From assembly GCF_027925525.1 (NCBI RefSeq), contig NZ_BSDJ01000012.1, positions 172,799 through 236,798 of the forward strand: a stretch of DNA of 64,000 bases, written 5' to 3'. Source of the stretch: Paenibacillus tyrphae (lineage in GTDB: Bacteria > Bacillota > Bacilli > Paenibacillales > NBRC-103111). Numbering within the stretch: the stretch's first letter is position 1; every line of letters begins with the position of its first letter. Positions 8,371-17,314 of this stretch are shown piece by piece. The notes beneath the pieces were generated by a model, which was not told where the DNA came from, did not search any database, and saw only the letters and a list, made by a program, of their open reading frames with translations. A program made the position numbers and the translations under genes.

Positions 8371-9321
8371 TTAGTTCAGCTCCGGCTCAAGCGGTCCGGC
8401 CAGTTCGCTTAGGAAAAACAGCTTGCCGGGCAGCGTCGGCATATACGTTGACGGAATCCAGGCGTTGGCGCCATGCTGAAGCGTAACGGCCAGCGACATG
8501 CCTTGCCACATCATGCCGCGTCCGAGCGCGCCGTCCGCGCCGCCTATCGCATAATCGGCCTGCAGGAACAGCCCGGGACCGATCGTATTCGCATAGCATG
8601 GCACGCGCGTCGTTCGGCTCTTAAAGCTCGTTATCGCATTTTGCTCAATGGTAAGCGGGTGCAGCTTCGCCCCAATCCGATGCGTGGCGGCCCGCCAAGC
8701 CGCTTCGTCCGCATATTCGCCGGCATATTGCGGCTCCCAGAAGGCGATGTGGCAGACGCGCCCGATGCCATAAATAACGAGCAGCTTCGCGCCCTCCTTC
8801 TTCAGCATGGCAATGCGCTCCGCATATCTCGGCAAGCTGTCTGCCGTTGCATAGTGCCGCTGCGCCTTCGGCACGGTCCGATCGCCCAGCAGATTGTAAA
8901 AGCCGTGCTCCATCGCGTATTGGAACGCACCCGGATCGGACGGCGGCAGCGTGCGACCTTCGGCGTCGCTCCATTCGTCCATATTGAAGCCGTAAACATG
9001 GGAAGCGCTCACATCCCACGCTTGGAGAAAGTAGGCGGTCCACTTATACATCCCCATCGGCCCTACCGGGAAAATAATCGCAAGCTTCTCCCCGCGGTCC
9101 CGAGCCCGTTTGATCGCCAAAGCGATCTCATGGCCCATCAGCGCGTTAAATTCCTGCAAATCTTCGCAGGCGACCGGTTCGAACCGGTCATGCCAGTGGC
9201 TTTGACGTGTCAACAGGCGCTCTGGGCCCAGGCCGCAGCAGACGTCCATTTTCTCCAAGTCCCACCCTGGCGGGAAAAAGCTTTCCATCAAAGAGCCTTG
9301 TAGTGTCGTGAACAAGTTCAT
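8371..9321 (-). CDS. Glucosamine-6-phosphate deaminase-like protein (NagB fold) with altered active site
   Basis: 316 residues from an ATG at 9321 with GGGAGG upstream; the start overlaps the stop of the preceding gene by four bases (ATGA). GFNMDEWSD matches the NagB DE(Y/W) region. The catalytic loop reads [13 protein letters not shown] where NagB has GIGxDGHIAFNEP: the His and Glu are kept but the Asp is replaced by Val. At 316 residues it is longer than NagB (about 240-270). It may be a deaminase or isomerase for a different amino sugar, or a non-deaminating relative. Cytoplasmic; probably acts after the PIG-L deacetylase. Confidence 0.7.
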   Translation of the reverse strand: MNLFTTLQGSLMESFFPPGWDLEKMDVCCGLGPERLLTRQSHWHDRFEPVACEDLQEFNALMGHEIALAIKRARDRGEKLAIIFPVGPMGMYKWTAYFLQAWDVSASHVYGFNMDEWSDAEGRTLPPSDPGAFQYAMEHGFYNLLGDRTVPKAQRHYATADSLPRYAERIAMLKKEGAKLLVIYGIGRVCHIAFWEPQYAGEYADEAAWRAATHRIGAKLHPLTIEQNAITSFKSRTTRVPCYANTIGPGLFLQADYAIGGADGALGRGMMWQGMSLAVTLQHGANAWIPSTYMPTLPGKLFFLSELAGPLEPELN

Positions 9322-10145
9322 GCGAATTCCTCCCGTCTCATCCACTGCTCCAGCCGCCCGATCGTCGCCCGTATATCCCGGGCCTGCTCGTCGCCGGATA
9401 TTTCCCGTTCGATAATCAGCTCGCCGTCGTAGCCAAGCTCCTGCAGCTTGGCAAGCAATGCAGGGAAATTCACTTTTCCTTCTCCGGCGGGCACTTCCTT
9501 GCCGAGACGATCGCCATCGGTTGGATATAAACCGTCCTTCACATGTACGTTGCGCACGTAAGGACCGATGACGTCGAGCGCATCCACCGGATTGCCTTTT
9601 CCGTACAAAATCAGATTGGCCGGATCCAAATTGATGCCGAGATTGGACGTCCCGACCCGTTCGATCGTCCGAAGCAGAACGACCGGCGTTTCCTGACCGG
9701 TCTCGAACCAGAAGCCGAGACCCTTCGATTCGCAGTACGCGGCGACTTCGCGAATCGCCTCCACTACCGCCGGATAAGCGGGGTCGGTCATATTTTCCGG
9801 AATGAAGCCGCAGTGGGTAATGAGCGCCGGGGCGCCGATCCGCTCGGCAAAGTCCGCCCAACGCTTGAGGGTCGCAACCCGCTCGCTGCGGTATTCCTCG
9901 GGGATCAGGCCGAGGGTAACCGGACCTTCGGTAAAATTCCACTTCCCGGGGCCGGTAACCCAGCCCCAGACCGCGCAGATGCGCACGCCCGCCTGGGCCG
10001 CGCATTCTGCGACGCGATCGGCCACTTCCGCAGTGGCCAGCTCCGGGTCCCAGCACATTAGCTGACATACCGACAAGCCGAAGTCGCTGACATGCCCGAA
10101 GCAATCCCCGCCGTTCCGCAAAATGTTAATGACACCAATTTCCAA
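9318..10145 (-). CDS. Sugar phosphate isomerase/epimerase-type TIM-barrel protein
   Basis: 275 residues if translation starts at the TTG at 10145, placed 5 bases after AAGCGGGTGA, which is close to the full anti-Shine-Dalgarno complement; a GTG at 10154 is the alternative. The fold is the xylose-isomerase-like TIM barrel: [38 protein letters not shown] and [12 protein letters not shown] supply typical metal-binding Glu, Asp and His residues. It heads the operon with the NagB-like, PIG-L, Gfo/Idh and tatA genes. Substrate unknown. Confidence 0.8.
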   Translation of the reverse strand: MEIGVINILRNGGDCFGHVSDFGLSVCQLMCWDPELATAEVADRVAECAAQAGVRICAVWGWVTGPGKWNFTEGPVTLGLIPEEYRSERVATLKRWADFAERIGAPALITHCGFIPENMTDPAYPAVVEAIREVAAYCESKGLGFWFETGQETPVVLLRTIERVGTSNLGINLDPANLILYGKGNPVDALDVIGPYVRNVHVKDGLYPTDGDRLGKEVPAGEGKVNFPALLAKLQELGYDGELIIEREISGDEQARDIRATIGRLEQWMRREEFA

Positions 10146-10198
10146 AGGGTTCACCCGCTTTCTTGGTCTCTTCCCTGCTAATGATAAACGAAGGTTTT

Positions 10199-10274
10199 GG
10201 CAAAAGCTTTGCCCGTTTCGCCGCACTTTTTGTACTCCGGTTTGCAGGTTGGTACGAAAATTTTGCATTTTCGT
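10199..10274. promoter_or_regulatory. Two inverted repeats in front of the isomerase operon
   Basis: The 143-base gap between the beta-helix gene and the isomerase operon holds two palindromes: GGCAAA-AGC-TTTGCC at 10199-10213 and ACGAAAAT-n5-ATTTTCGT at 10254-10274. The second could also be a hairpin at the end of the beta-helix gene, but no T run follows it. I take them as candidate operators; no clear -35/-10 pair was found. Confidence 0.35.
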
Positions 10275-10288
10275 CCGTGGGGGGATTT

Positions 10289-12712
10289 TTACAGAGACAG
10301 CACACCGTAATCGCGCAACGCCTGCTTCAGCTTGTTCACCTCCGACTCAAGCTGCGCCAAGGTGGAGCCGTTCGTATCGCCGATGGCGGAGAGCCGGCCA
10401 ATCGTACCGAACGGCTCGAACGAAGGCGCGACGAAGCTGACCGCGCCGGTGACCGGCTGGCCGGAGGCAACCGGTTCGTGCACGCGCAGGACCGTGCCGG
10501 AAATGGCAACGATCCTCAGCCGCTGGCTGCCGCTTCCGATGCGAATCCATTGACCTGCGGCAAGCCGGGAAGCATCATTCACGTTCAGCACTGCCGACCC
10601 GGAGCTTCCCGAGACCGTAACTCCGGTCACCGCCCCTGCCGTTCCGCCCGAGGTCACCTTGTAGCCGGCCGGCGTCCGGCCTTGTTCCACGGCAGGATCG
10701 GCCACGTAGACGAATGCGCCGGTCTCGAATGTGCCCGATATCGGTGGAAACGCTTGCACAAATCTGGTAACGGCACCGTCCCGCTCGTCAAAAAGGACAC
10801 CGGGACCGAGGTCGAGCCACAGCCCGCCCTGCTTCGAGGTGATGCAGTTGTTCTTCAGGCGAATATTCGAGAACGTGCCGTCCGCCTCGTTAATCCGGAT
10901 CGAATAGAGTCCCCGGGCCGTGTCGTACGTCTCCCGGATATAGTTGTCCGTAATGTACGCCTCGCTAACCGCAGATTGGAGCAAAATGGCGGACTTGTAC
11001 TTTTCGTTCGCCGCCGGGTAATGGCCGGTGTTAATAATGAGGTTGTCGCTGATCTGCACCCCGGTTACTTTGCCCAGCTTCTCCGCATTGCCGATGCGAA
11101 TACCGGTAAACGGGCAGTTTTTAATCACGTTGCCGCTGATGACGATGTTGCTCGCTTCGACCGGCCGCACGAAACCGATCCCGAATGCCCGGTCTTCGAG
11201 AATGGGAACCCCTGCTTCGTTCGGGTCGTTCGGATTGCGTCTGACGAACTCTTCTTGAAACTGGATCGTATTGCCGCTGATCGTTATATTGTCGTAGCCG
11301 CCGGAGTCCGGAAGCACTCCCGGAAACGAACCGATGCCCAGCATCATGGAGAAATTGTGATGCTTGTTGTTGATGCTGATCGTATTGCCTGTGATCGACA
11401 CGTTCTTAACCGGAAACTCCTTGCGCGGCCATAGCTGAACAGCGAGGCAAGCGTTGCTGAACGTATTCCCCGAAATCGTCATATCGCTGAAATCCAGCGT
11501 TTTTCGGAGCTCGGGGTCGTTTGCAATTTCGCTGGATTGTATGTGAATGCCCGTAAAATAACCGTCCGTAATGTTTCCCGACACAACGCTTTGCCCCGCA
11601 TGCGTTTCCATCGCGCCGAACGCTTTGTATTTTTTCGGATTCGTGTTGAGAAACCGGCAGTTTTGAATCGTATGGCTTCGGGCGTTGATATATACGGCCG
11701 AATTATCGTAATATTTGGGCGCTCTCGCCTCCACAAATTCGAAGGAGCAGTTCAAGATCCGGACGTTTTTACAGGCCGGGTTATTGAGCGTGATCGTATT
11801 GACGCCGCAGATCGGAGCGAACTGGACATGCTCGATCGTAATATTATCGAAGTCGAACAACGCGATGCAAAACTGCCGCCAGTAATAATCCTTCGTGCCG
11901 TTCGTATCCCGGCCGGGATCGATGCTGCATGTCGTATTGTTCAAGACGTTCTGGTCGATCCGCAGATGGCTGATGCGGACGTTCGACACTTTGGGCGAGC
12001 CTTGAAAGCCCCCGAAAATCGTCCAATAATCGCCCGCATCGTTCTTCACCTTAATTACGGAATTGCTTCCCTCGCCACGCAAATTTACGTTGCTTTTCAG
12101 AATGATGCGCTTTGTCTGGAGAAGCGGCGATACGATGTACGTGCCGACCGGAAAATAAACGGTGCCGCCCCCCAGAACCGAAACCGCGTCGATCGTCGCC
12201 TGAATGGCCGCCATATCGTCCGCTGCGCCGTCGCCTTTGGCCCCGAACCATTTCACGCTAATCTCGTCCCGGTCCACGATCCGCTTAAACCGGTACCCGC
12301 TCACCGTCGAAACGAGCACGAGCCCCGTATTGTCCGCCGTCGTGCTGTCGCTCGGATCATAGTAAAAGAACCCTTCCTGCCCCTGATCCCTCACATAGTA
12401 CAAAAATCCGTCTCTCGCATCTTTTGCCGCCCGCAATGCCGCTATACTGGAAGGCGTACAGAAATCCATGTTCATCAGATCTCTCGGATGGTTGACCCGG
12501 CTTCCGTATACGATGTCGGTCACGGTCTGCGATTCCCCGGCGTAAGCGGACCTCAGTCCGCCTCCGGTCAACAGTCCGCCTGCGGCGGCTACGCCGGCCA
12601 TGCCGAGCGTGGCTATGACCGAACGGCGGCTGAGCCGCTTCGGCTCGGGCGGAAGGGACGTCTGTTGCGGTACAGATACGGACTCGGACTCGGCGGGTTT
12701 GAATTCGGACAT
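10289..12712 (-). CDS. Tat-exported right-handed beta-helix protein (pectate lyase superfamily)
   Basis: 807 residues. The N-terminus carries a twin-arginine signal (RLSRRSVIATLGMAG, then a hydrophobic stretch and an AYA-type cleavage site near residue 58). Residues about 150-210 match the pectate_lyase_3 domain start (VKWFGAKGDGAADDMAAIQA), followed by many ISGNTI-type coils of a parallel beta-helix to about residue 640. A beta-rich C-terminal part ends in a short coiled coil. A GAGGAGG site precedes the ATG. Such proteins bind or cleave polysaccharides outside the cell. No catalytic residues can be assigned with certainty. Confidence 0.8.
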   Translation of the reverse strand: MSEFKPAESESVSVPQQTSLPPEPKRLSRRSVIATLGMAGVAAAGGLLTGGGLRSAYAGESQTVTDIVYGSRVNHPRDLMNMDFCTPSSIAALRAAKDARDGFLYYVRDQGQEGFFYYDPSDSTTADNTGLVLVSTVSGYRFKRIVDRDEISVKWFGAKGDGAADDMAAIQATIDAVSVLGGGTVYFPVGTYIVSPLLQTKRIILKSNVNLRGEGSNSVIKVKNDAGDYWTIFGGFQGSPKVSNVRISHLRIDQNVLNNTTCSIDPGRDTNGTKDYYWRQFCIALFDFDNITIEHVQFAPICGVNTITLNNPACKNVRILNCSFEFVEARAPKYYDNSAVYINARSHTIQNCRFLNTNPKKYKAFGAMETHAGQSVVSGNITDGYFTGIHIQSSEIANDPELRKTLDFSDMTISGNTFSNACLAVQLWPRKEFPVKNVSITGNTISINNKHHNFSMMLGIGSFPGVLPDSGGYDNITISGNTIQFQEEFVRRNPNDPNEAGVPILEDRAFGIGFVRPVEASNIVISGNVIKNCPFTGIRIGNAEKLGKVTGVQISDNLIINTGHYPAANEKYKSAILLQSAVSEAYITDNYIRETYDTARGLYSIRINEADGTFSNIRLKNNCITSKQGGLWLDLGPGVLFDERDGAVTRFVQAFPPISGTFETGAFVYVADPAVEQGRTPAGYKVTSGGTAGAVTGVTVSGSSGSAVLNVNDASRLAAGQWIRIGSGSQRLRIVAISGTVLRVHEPVASGQPVTGAVSFVAPSFEPFGTIGRLSAIGDTNGSTLAQLESEVNKLKQALRDYGVLSL

Positions 12713-13193
12713 CGTTCATATCCTCCTCTAGTACGGCCAGGCTTCTGTCGGCAGGCAGGCTGCAGGCCGTCTGCATGATTTTTGGGTTGGATTCGAATCA
12801 AATAAATTAATCGAGGATCGGCGGGGAAAAAATACATTGCGGCTCCATAGGACGGTTCTGATAGAAAGCGATGAAAGATTTCGTTACACAGTCGTTTTTT
12901 CGCACTAGCAGCCGCATACGTTCCTTTGTCTTCCCTCCTTGACGATGCGGGGATATGCAGGGTTTATCGATAATCATAGCGTGGAAGACGGAGCAAAATC
13001 TTTAGCAGATTAACCGATTTTTTTGCACAATCGTTTGGATTTGCAGTAACTTCATATTTGTTATATTTCATTACTCTCAATGTTCGAATACCACATAACA
13101 GAACAACAGCACGCCTGCTTTTCATCACGTCAATCCATGTGTAAAATTAGGGGTGAATTGGTGGTTTCTACCTAACGATGAGGAAGTGAACGT
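12713..13193. other. Divergent intergenic region, 481 bases
   Basis: This AT-richer region separates the minus-strand beta-helix gene from the plus-strand secreted-protein gene. It must hold both promoters. TAAAAT near 13142 could be a -10 for the plus-strand gene, whose GAGGAAGTGA ribosome site precedes 13194. A short candidate frame at 12807-12917 is listed separately. No convincing terminator, riboswitch or cre site was seen. Confidence 0.5.
12807..12917 (-). CDS. Possible 36-residue leader or small protein
   Basis: An ATG at 12917 opens 36 codons ending in TAA at 12807-12809. AAGGAGGG lies about 15 bases upstream and AAAGGA 4 bases upstream. The peptide starts MRLLVRKNDC and is basic at its N-terminus. 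It lies about 95 bases upstream of the beta-helix gene on the same strand. No homology is recognised, and chance occurrence is quite possible. Confidence 0.2.
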   Translation of the reverse strand: MRLLVRKNDCVTKSFIAFYQNRPMEPQCIFSPPILD

Positions 13194-14513
13194 ATGCGAA
13201 AAAAAGCCGGGATTTTATTAATCCTCGGACTGTTGGCAGGTGCACTGGATGGCCAAACACCGGTACCATCCGCTCTAGCTAGTGACTCCAAGAGTCTGGC
13301 GGATTCAGCCGAAACCTTGACGCTGTTCGAGCCGACGGAGCTCTATGACGACCGTTATCAACAAGTCGGAATGATCGCACCCCAGCAAGTTCGTGTGCTG
13401 CAGACGTCAAGCATCAGAAGAGGACATGGGGAAGGCTATCGGGTGCCCAGATATTTGATTTCCACCTGGATGGGCAACGCATGGATCGTTCCCGACAACG
13501 CACTGAGAGGAAAAGAAGAACCGATGGACGCGTACATCGAGCTCCCCCACGAAGAAACCTTATACAACGATCCGGGGTTATTGTCGCCTAAAGGGAAGAT
13601 CGGCAAACAAATCGTCAAAGCGATTGCCAGCTGGGACAAACGTTACAAGATCGCGACCCCCGAGGGAGAAGGATGGATCGCACCGAATTGGGCGGCGGTT
13701 GGCGTAAAATTGGTTCAGACGGACGTTCAACTGACAGCGCCGACGAGATTATTTCGTTTTCCATACCAGGATGCCGGAGCGAGCGTCAATCCCCAGTTGA
13801 TGCAGGTTACTGCGGTTTGGCGCGATTGGTATCGGGCCGATTCGTGGCTGGGGCCGGTTTGGTTTCGGCTTCATGAACTGGATGCGGCGGATGCAGATCA
13901 TCGCATGGAGGTTGGCCTGCGATATCATTATTTCGACGGGAATCAGACGCGATTTCGAGCCTCGGTGCAGCTCGGGCCGAAGTGGCGGGATACGGGAGAG
14001 ACGATCCCGGTCGGATTCACCGTCTTCTTTTACAACGAAAAGGGCGAACGAATCGGCGCCTCCTCGGGAGCGGCAGTCCGGCTTAAAGGCGGGGAAGCAA
14101 CGCCGGTCGAGCTGACGGTGGACCGGAACATCCGGACGTTTGCGTATGCTACCGTTCAAGTCGGGATGTTCAATGATCAACCCATAAGCAAGATTCAACC
14201 GGACGCCCCGATGGCCGTCGCAGATGATGCGGCTAACCACGATCTGCGATTGGGTTCGATTCAAGTGAGGCGCGATGGCGTGTTCAGCATCGTGACCGGC
14301 CAATACGCCTCCAAACTTGCAGGCGAGCGTCAGGTGAAAGCGGAGCTGTCGTTCCTGAACGCGGACGGTACAGCGATAGCTAAGGCTCCGCTGGAATTCG
14401 CATTTGATGCATCCTATCCGGGGAACGGCCTCCTTCAACCGTTCGAAGCCGTTGTGCCGGAGGATGTATCGACATATGCATCCGTGAAGCTGAAGGTGCT
14501 GGATGTGAGGTAA
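13194..14513 (+). CDS. Secreted protein of unknown function
   Basis: 439 residues with a Sec-type signal peptide (MRKKAGILLILGLLAGALDG, likely cleaved after an ALA-type site near residue 30). The first half contains two stretches that look like SH3-like or GW-type repeats (TELYDDRYQQVGMIAPQQV...WIVPDN and ETLYNDPGLL...WIAPNW). The second half is beta-rich, with an FTVFFYNEKGERIGASSG strand pattern typical of immunoglobulin-like folds. No catalytic motif was found. It stands alone, divergent from the beta-helix gene. Attachment to the cell wall through the repeats is a guess. Confidence 0.7.
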   Translation: MRKKAGILLILGLLAGALDGQTPVPSALASDSKSLADSAETLTLFEPTELYDDRYQQVGMIAPQQVRVLQTSSIRRGHGEGYRVPRYLISTWMGNAWIVPDNALRGKEEPMDAYIELPHEETLYNDPGLLSPKGKIGKQIVKAIASWDKRYKIATPEGEGWIAPNWAAVGVKLVQTDVQLTAPTRLFRFPYQDAGASVNPQLMQVTAVWRDWYRADSWLGPVWFRLHELDAADADHRMEVGLRYHYFDGNQTRFRASVQLGPKWRDTGETIPVGFTVFFYNEKGERIGASSGAAVRLKGGEATPVELTVDRNIRTFAYATVQVGMFNDQPISKIQPDAPMAVADDAANHDLRLGSIQVRRDGVFSIVTGQYASKLAGERQVKAELSFLNADGTAIAKAPLEFAFDASYPGNGLLQPFEAVVPEDVSTYASVKLKVLDVR

Positions 14514-14528
14514 CGGCAAAGCGTGAGC

Positions 14529-14569
14529 CTGCTTGAACCCTCACCGGGAAACGGTCGTATTTCAAGCAG
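14529..14569. terminator. Possible bidirectional hairpin between convergent genes
   Basis: CTGCTTGAA (14529-14537) and TTCAAGCAG (14561-14569) form a 9-bp stem around a 23-base loop, between the converging secreted-protein gene and the TIM-barrel gene. There is no T run on either side, so termination efficiency is doubtful. Confidence 0.35.
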
Positions 14570-14588
14570 CCCCTCGTCTGCCTCTACT

Positions 14589-15449
14589 CTACTCCGCCTG
14601 CCGCAGCTCGGCCACCCGCGAAGAGCGCCGCATCCGGGCCAGCGCTTCCGCCGAGGCGACCGCGTCCTGCACGCTGCGCAGCTCCAGCACCCAAGAGCCG
14701 GCGAAGCCGTGATCCTGCGCCAGCACCGTCACGGCTTCGAGCGGAACCGAGCCTGCGCCGAACGCCCAGTGATCGTCGCGCACGCCTCCATTGTCGCTCA
14801 AATGCAGTCCGACAACGTACGGCATGATGCGCTTGAGCGACAGCAGGCAGAGTCCCGTGCCGGTCAAATGAGCGTGTCCCGCATCGAAAACGACCCGCAG
14901 ACGCGGTGAATCGACTGAGCGGACGATCCGCTCCAGAAACTTCACGTCCGTACCTAACAGGTTCGGATACGGCGGTACGTTTTCCAGCCCGATCACGACT
15001 CCCGAGCCGGCCGTTGCACGCAGCGCTTCCCGGACAAATTCGGCCACCCGCTCTGCAAGCTCCGACTCCCGTTCGGAATCGGCTTGGATCTCCTCCGCTC
15101 CGTCCGCTTCCCCGGGATGCAGCACGACATATGCGCATTCCAGCCGCTCCGCGATGCGAAGCGTAGTCAACAGCAGCTCCATCGAGACTTTTCTCGCTTC
15201 CTCCTCATACGCAGCCGGGTTCAGACCCGTGATCGGAGCATGGACCGTCCAGCGAACGTCATGCTCCTTCCCAAGCTGCCGAAGCCAGTCGAGCTTTTCC
15301 TCCGGCCATTCCAGCAGCTCAATGTGCGCTCCTTCGCCCATAATCTCGATTTCCTTCCATCCATCTCCGATCAAACGAACGACCGCCGCCTCCAAAGACT
15401 CCTCCTGCAGCGCATAAGTCGAAACGGCGCATTGACGCAGCGCTTCCAT
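14589..15449 (-). CDS. TIM-barrel sugar phosphate isomerase/epimerase-like protein
   Basis: 286 residues from the ATG at 15449 (AGGAGG 9 bases upstream); an earlier ATG at 15467 overlaps the ribosome site. AP-endonuclease-2/xylose-isomerase-like barrel with metal-ligand segments TVHAPITGLNP, YVVLHPGEAD, VIGLENVPPYP, VVFDAGHAH and GLHLSDNGG. It is the last gene of the glpP-linked importer operon, 27 bases after the permease gene. It probably acts on a product of the imported compound; the substrate is not known. Confidence 0.8.
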   Translation of the reverse strand: MEALRQCAVSTYALQEESLEAAVVRLIGDGWKEIEIMGEGAHIELLEWPEEKLDWLRQLGKEHDVRWTVHAPITGLNPAAYEEEARKVSMELLLTTLRIAERLECAYVVLHPGEADGAEEIQADSERESELAERVAEFVREALRATAGSGVVIGLENVPPYPNLLGTDVKFLERIVRSVDSPRLRVVFDAGHAHLTGTGLCLLSLKRIMPYVVGLHLSDNGGVRDDHWAFGAGSVPLEAVTVLAQDHGFAGSWVLELRSVQDAVASAEALARMRRSSRVAELRQAE

Positions 15450-15476
15450 AGGCTCCATCCTCCTCATCTTCGTCTG

Positions 15477-16289
15477 TTACTTGATCCCCGACTGAATAAA
15501 GCTGTTCATAAATTGGCGCTGGAAGAGCAGAAACCCGGCCAGCAGCGGAGCGATGACCATCAGCGTTGCGGCGCTCACTTCCGTCCACTGCGCGCCAGTC
15601 TCAAACGATTGGGCGAAAATGGCGAGCCCTACCGTAAGCGGCCGGTTTTCCACGGAATTGGTAATGATGAGCGGCCACAAAAAGTTGTTCCAATGGTAGC
15701 TGACGGACACCAGTCCGAAGGCGATGTAAGACGGACGGGCCAGCGGAAAATAAATTTTCCACAGCACCTGCCACTTAGAGCAGCCTTCCATGACGGCGGC
15801 TTCGTCCAGCTCCGGCGGGATCGTCTTGAACATCTGGCGCAGCAGGAAAATGCCGAAGGCCGACGCGAAGTAAGGCAGCATAATGCCGAGCTTCGTATCG
15901 AGCAGCGACAGTTCCTTCAGGACGTTATAGTTCGGAAAAATCAGCACGTCCGCCGGAATCATAATCTGCACGAGAAACAGCAGAAAGACGAGATTTTGGC
16001 CGCGAAAGCGGACCCGGGCAAAAGCAAACGCCGCCATCGTCGCCGTGATCATCTGCACGGCAAACACGCAGACGACGATCAACAGCGTATTTACGTAGTA
16101 CTGCGCAAATGGCGCAGCCGCCCAGACGTGGGCGAAGTTGTCCAGCGTGAACTCCAGGGACAAACCCGGCTGCAGCGCAAGCTGCTTCGGACGAAAGGCC
16201 GTACTAATCACCCAGACGAGTGGAACGAGCCAGACCAAAGCGAGCATATATATGAACGCATGACTTATTTTCAATTTGTTACGCAGCAT
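15477..16289 (-). CDS. CUT1 ABC transporter permease, MalG/UgpE type
   Basis: 270 residues from an ATG at 16289, with six predicted membrane helices and the cytoplasmic EAA loop ELDEAAVMEGCSKWQVLWKI that docks on the ATPase. The C-terminus FIQSGIK is typical of MalG-type subunits. It pairs with the permease gene 37 bases upstream and the UgpB-like binding protein. No ATPase gene is present nearby, so a shared MsmX/UgpC-type ATPase encoded elsewhere is expected. Confidence 0.9.
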   Translation of the reverse strand: MLRNKLKISHAFIYMLALVWLVPLVWVISTAFRPKQLALQPGLSLEFTLDNFAHVWAAAPFAQYYVNTLLIVVCVFAVQMITATMAAFAFARVRFRGQNLVFLLFLVQIMIPADVLIFPNYNVLKELSLLDTKLGIMLPYFASAFGIFLLRQMFKTIPPELDEAAVMEGCSKWQVLWKIYFPLARPSYIAFGLVSVSYHWNNFLWPLIITNSVENRPLTVGLAIFAQSFETGAQWTEVSAATLMVIAPLLAGFLLFQRQFMNSFIQSGIK

Positions 16290-16326
16290 TTCAACCGCCA
16301 ACCTTCTTTCACAGGGCATTTCCGCA

Positions 16327-17220
16327 TCAATGGTAATGTATTTTTTTGTCCAGCCCGAAAAATTGCAGCGCCGCCACCAGCAGAAGGACGGCGATCATGA
16401 CGACCGTTAAGGTCGAGGCCATACCTTGATCCCAGAAGCTGAAAGCCGTTTCGTAAATGTAATAAAGCAGCAGATTGCTCGCGTTGTTCGGTCCGCCCTT
16501 CGTCATGATCAGCAAATGATCGACGAGCTTGAACGCATTGGTCAGCGCCACGATGGCGACGAACAAAGTCGTCGGCATGAGCAGCGGGAACGTAATTTTG
16601 CGGAACACAGTCCAGCGCCCGACGCCGTCCACCTGCGCCGACTCGTACAAGTCCCGGGAAATATTTTGCAGCCCGGCCAAGTAAAAAATCATAAAATACC
16701 CGGCTTCCTTCCAAATCATCATGACGATCATCGCGTACATGACCAGTTCCGGTGTGCCGAGCCAGTTGATGTCGCCCTGCCCGATCCATTGGGTCAGCCT
16801 GCTCAGCAGCCCGTACTGCGGCGTATAAATGAACAGCCACACGTTGGCGATGGCGATCATCGGGATCATGGTCGGGTAAAAGAACGCGGTCCGCACAAAG
16901 CCTTTGCCGCGAATCGCCTTGTTCGCGAACACTGCCATCAGCAGCGCCAGCGCCATGGATGTCGGCACCGTGCCGAGCGCAAACCACAGATTGTTGGACA
17001 TGACCTGCCAGAAAAGTTCGTCTTTCATCAGATGCGCATAATTGTCCAGACCGATGAATATCGGCATCGGGCTCGCCAGATCCGCCTGGTAGAAGCTGAG
17101 CCGGATCGTCTTGGCGATCGGATAAAACGTAAACAGGAACAAGAACACGAGCGAAGGCAAAAGCAAAAGCCATGCGAATGCGTCCGTTTTCCATTGTAAG
17201 TTAAAGTTTTTGCCGCCCAA
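16327..17220 (-). CDS. CUT1 ABC transporter permease, MalF/UgpA type
   Basis: 297 residues; the TTG start at 17220 has GGGGAGG about 8 bases upstream. Six membrane helices, a periplasmic-type loop, and the EAA loop DLYESAQVDGVGRWTVFRKI. FYPIAKTIRLSFYQADL near the N-terminus is typical of UgpA-like subunits. It is co-transcribed with the binding-protein gene upstream and the second permease downstream. Substrate inferred from glpP and the binding protein: glycerol-3-phosphate or glycerophosphodiesters. Confidence 0.9.
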   Translation of the reverse strand: MGGKNFNLQWKTDAFAWLLLLPSLVFLFLFTFYPIAKTIRLSFYQADLASPMPIFIGLDNYAHLMKDELFWQVMSNNLWFALGTVPTSMALALLMAVFANKAIRGKGFVRTAFFYPTMIPMIAIANVWLFIYTPQYGLLSRLTQWIGQGDINWLGTPELVMYAMIVMMIWKEAGYFMIFYLAGLQNISRDLYESAQVDGVGRWTVFRKITFPLLMPTTLFVAIVALTNAFKLVDHLLIMTKGGPNNASNLLLYYIYETAFSFWDQGMASTLTVVMIAVLLLVAALQFFGLDKKIHYH

Positions 17221-17314
17221 AAGGAAGCCTCCCCGCGATCGTTAAAATGAAGCCGTGCCGGAGCCCCGGGGCGGCTGCCTGGATTAGCGCATGCCGCCGC
17301 CGTTGGTATCCGGA

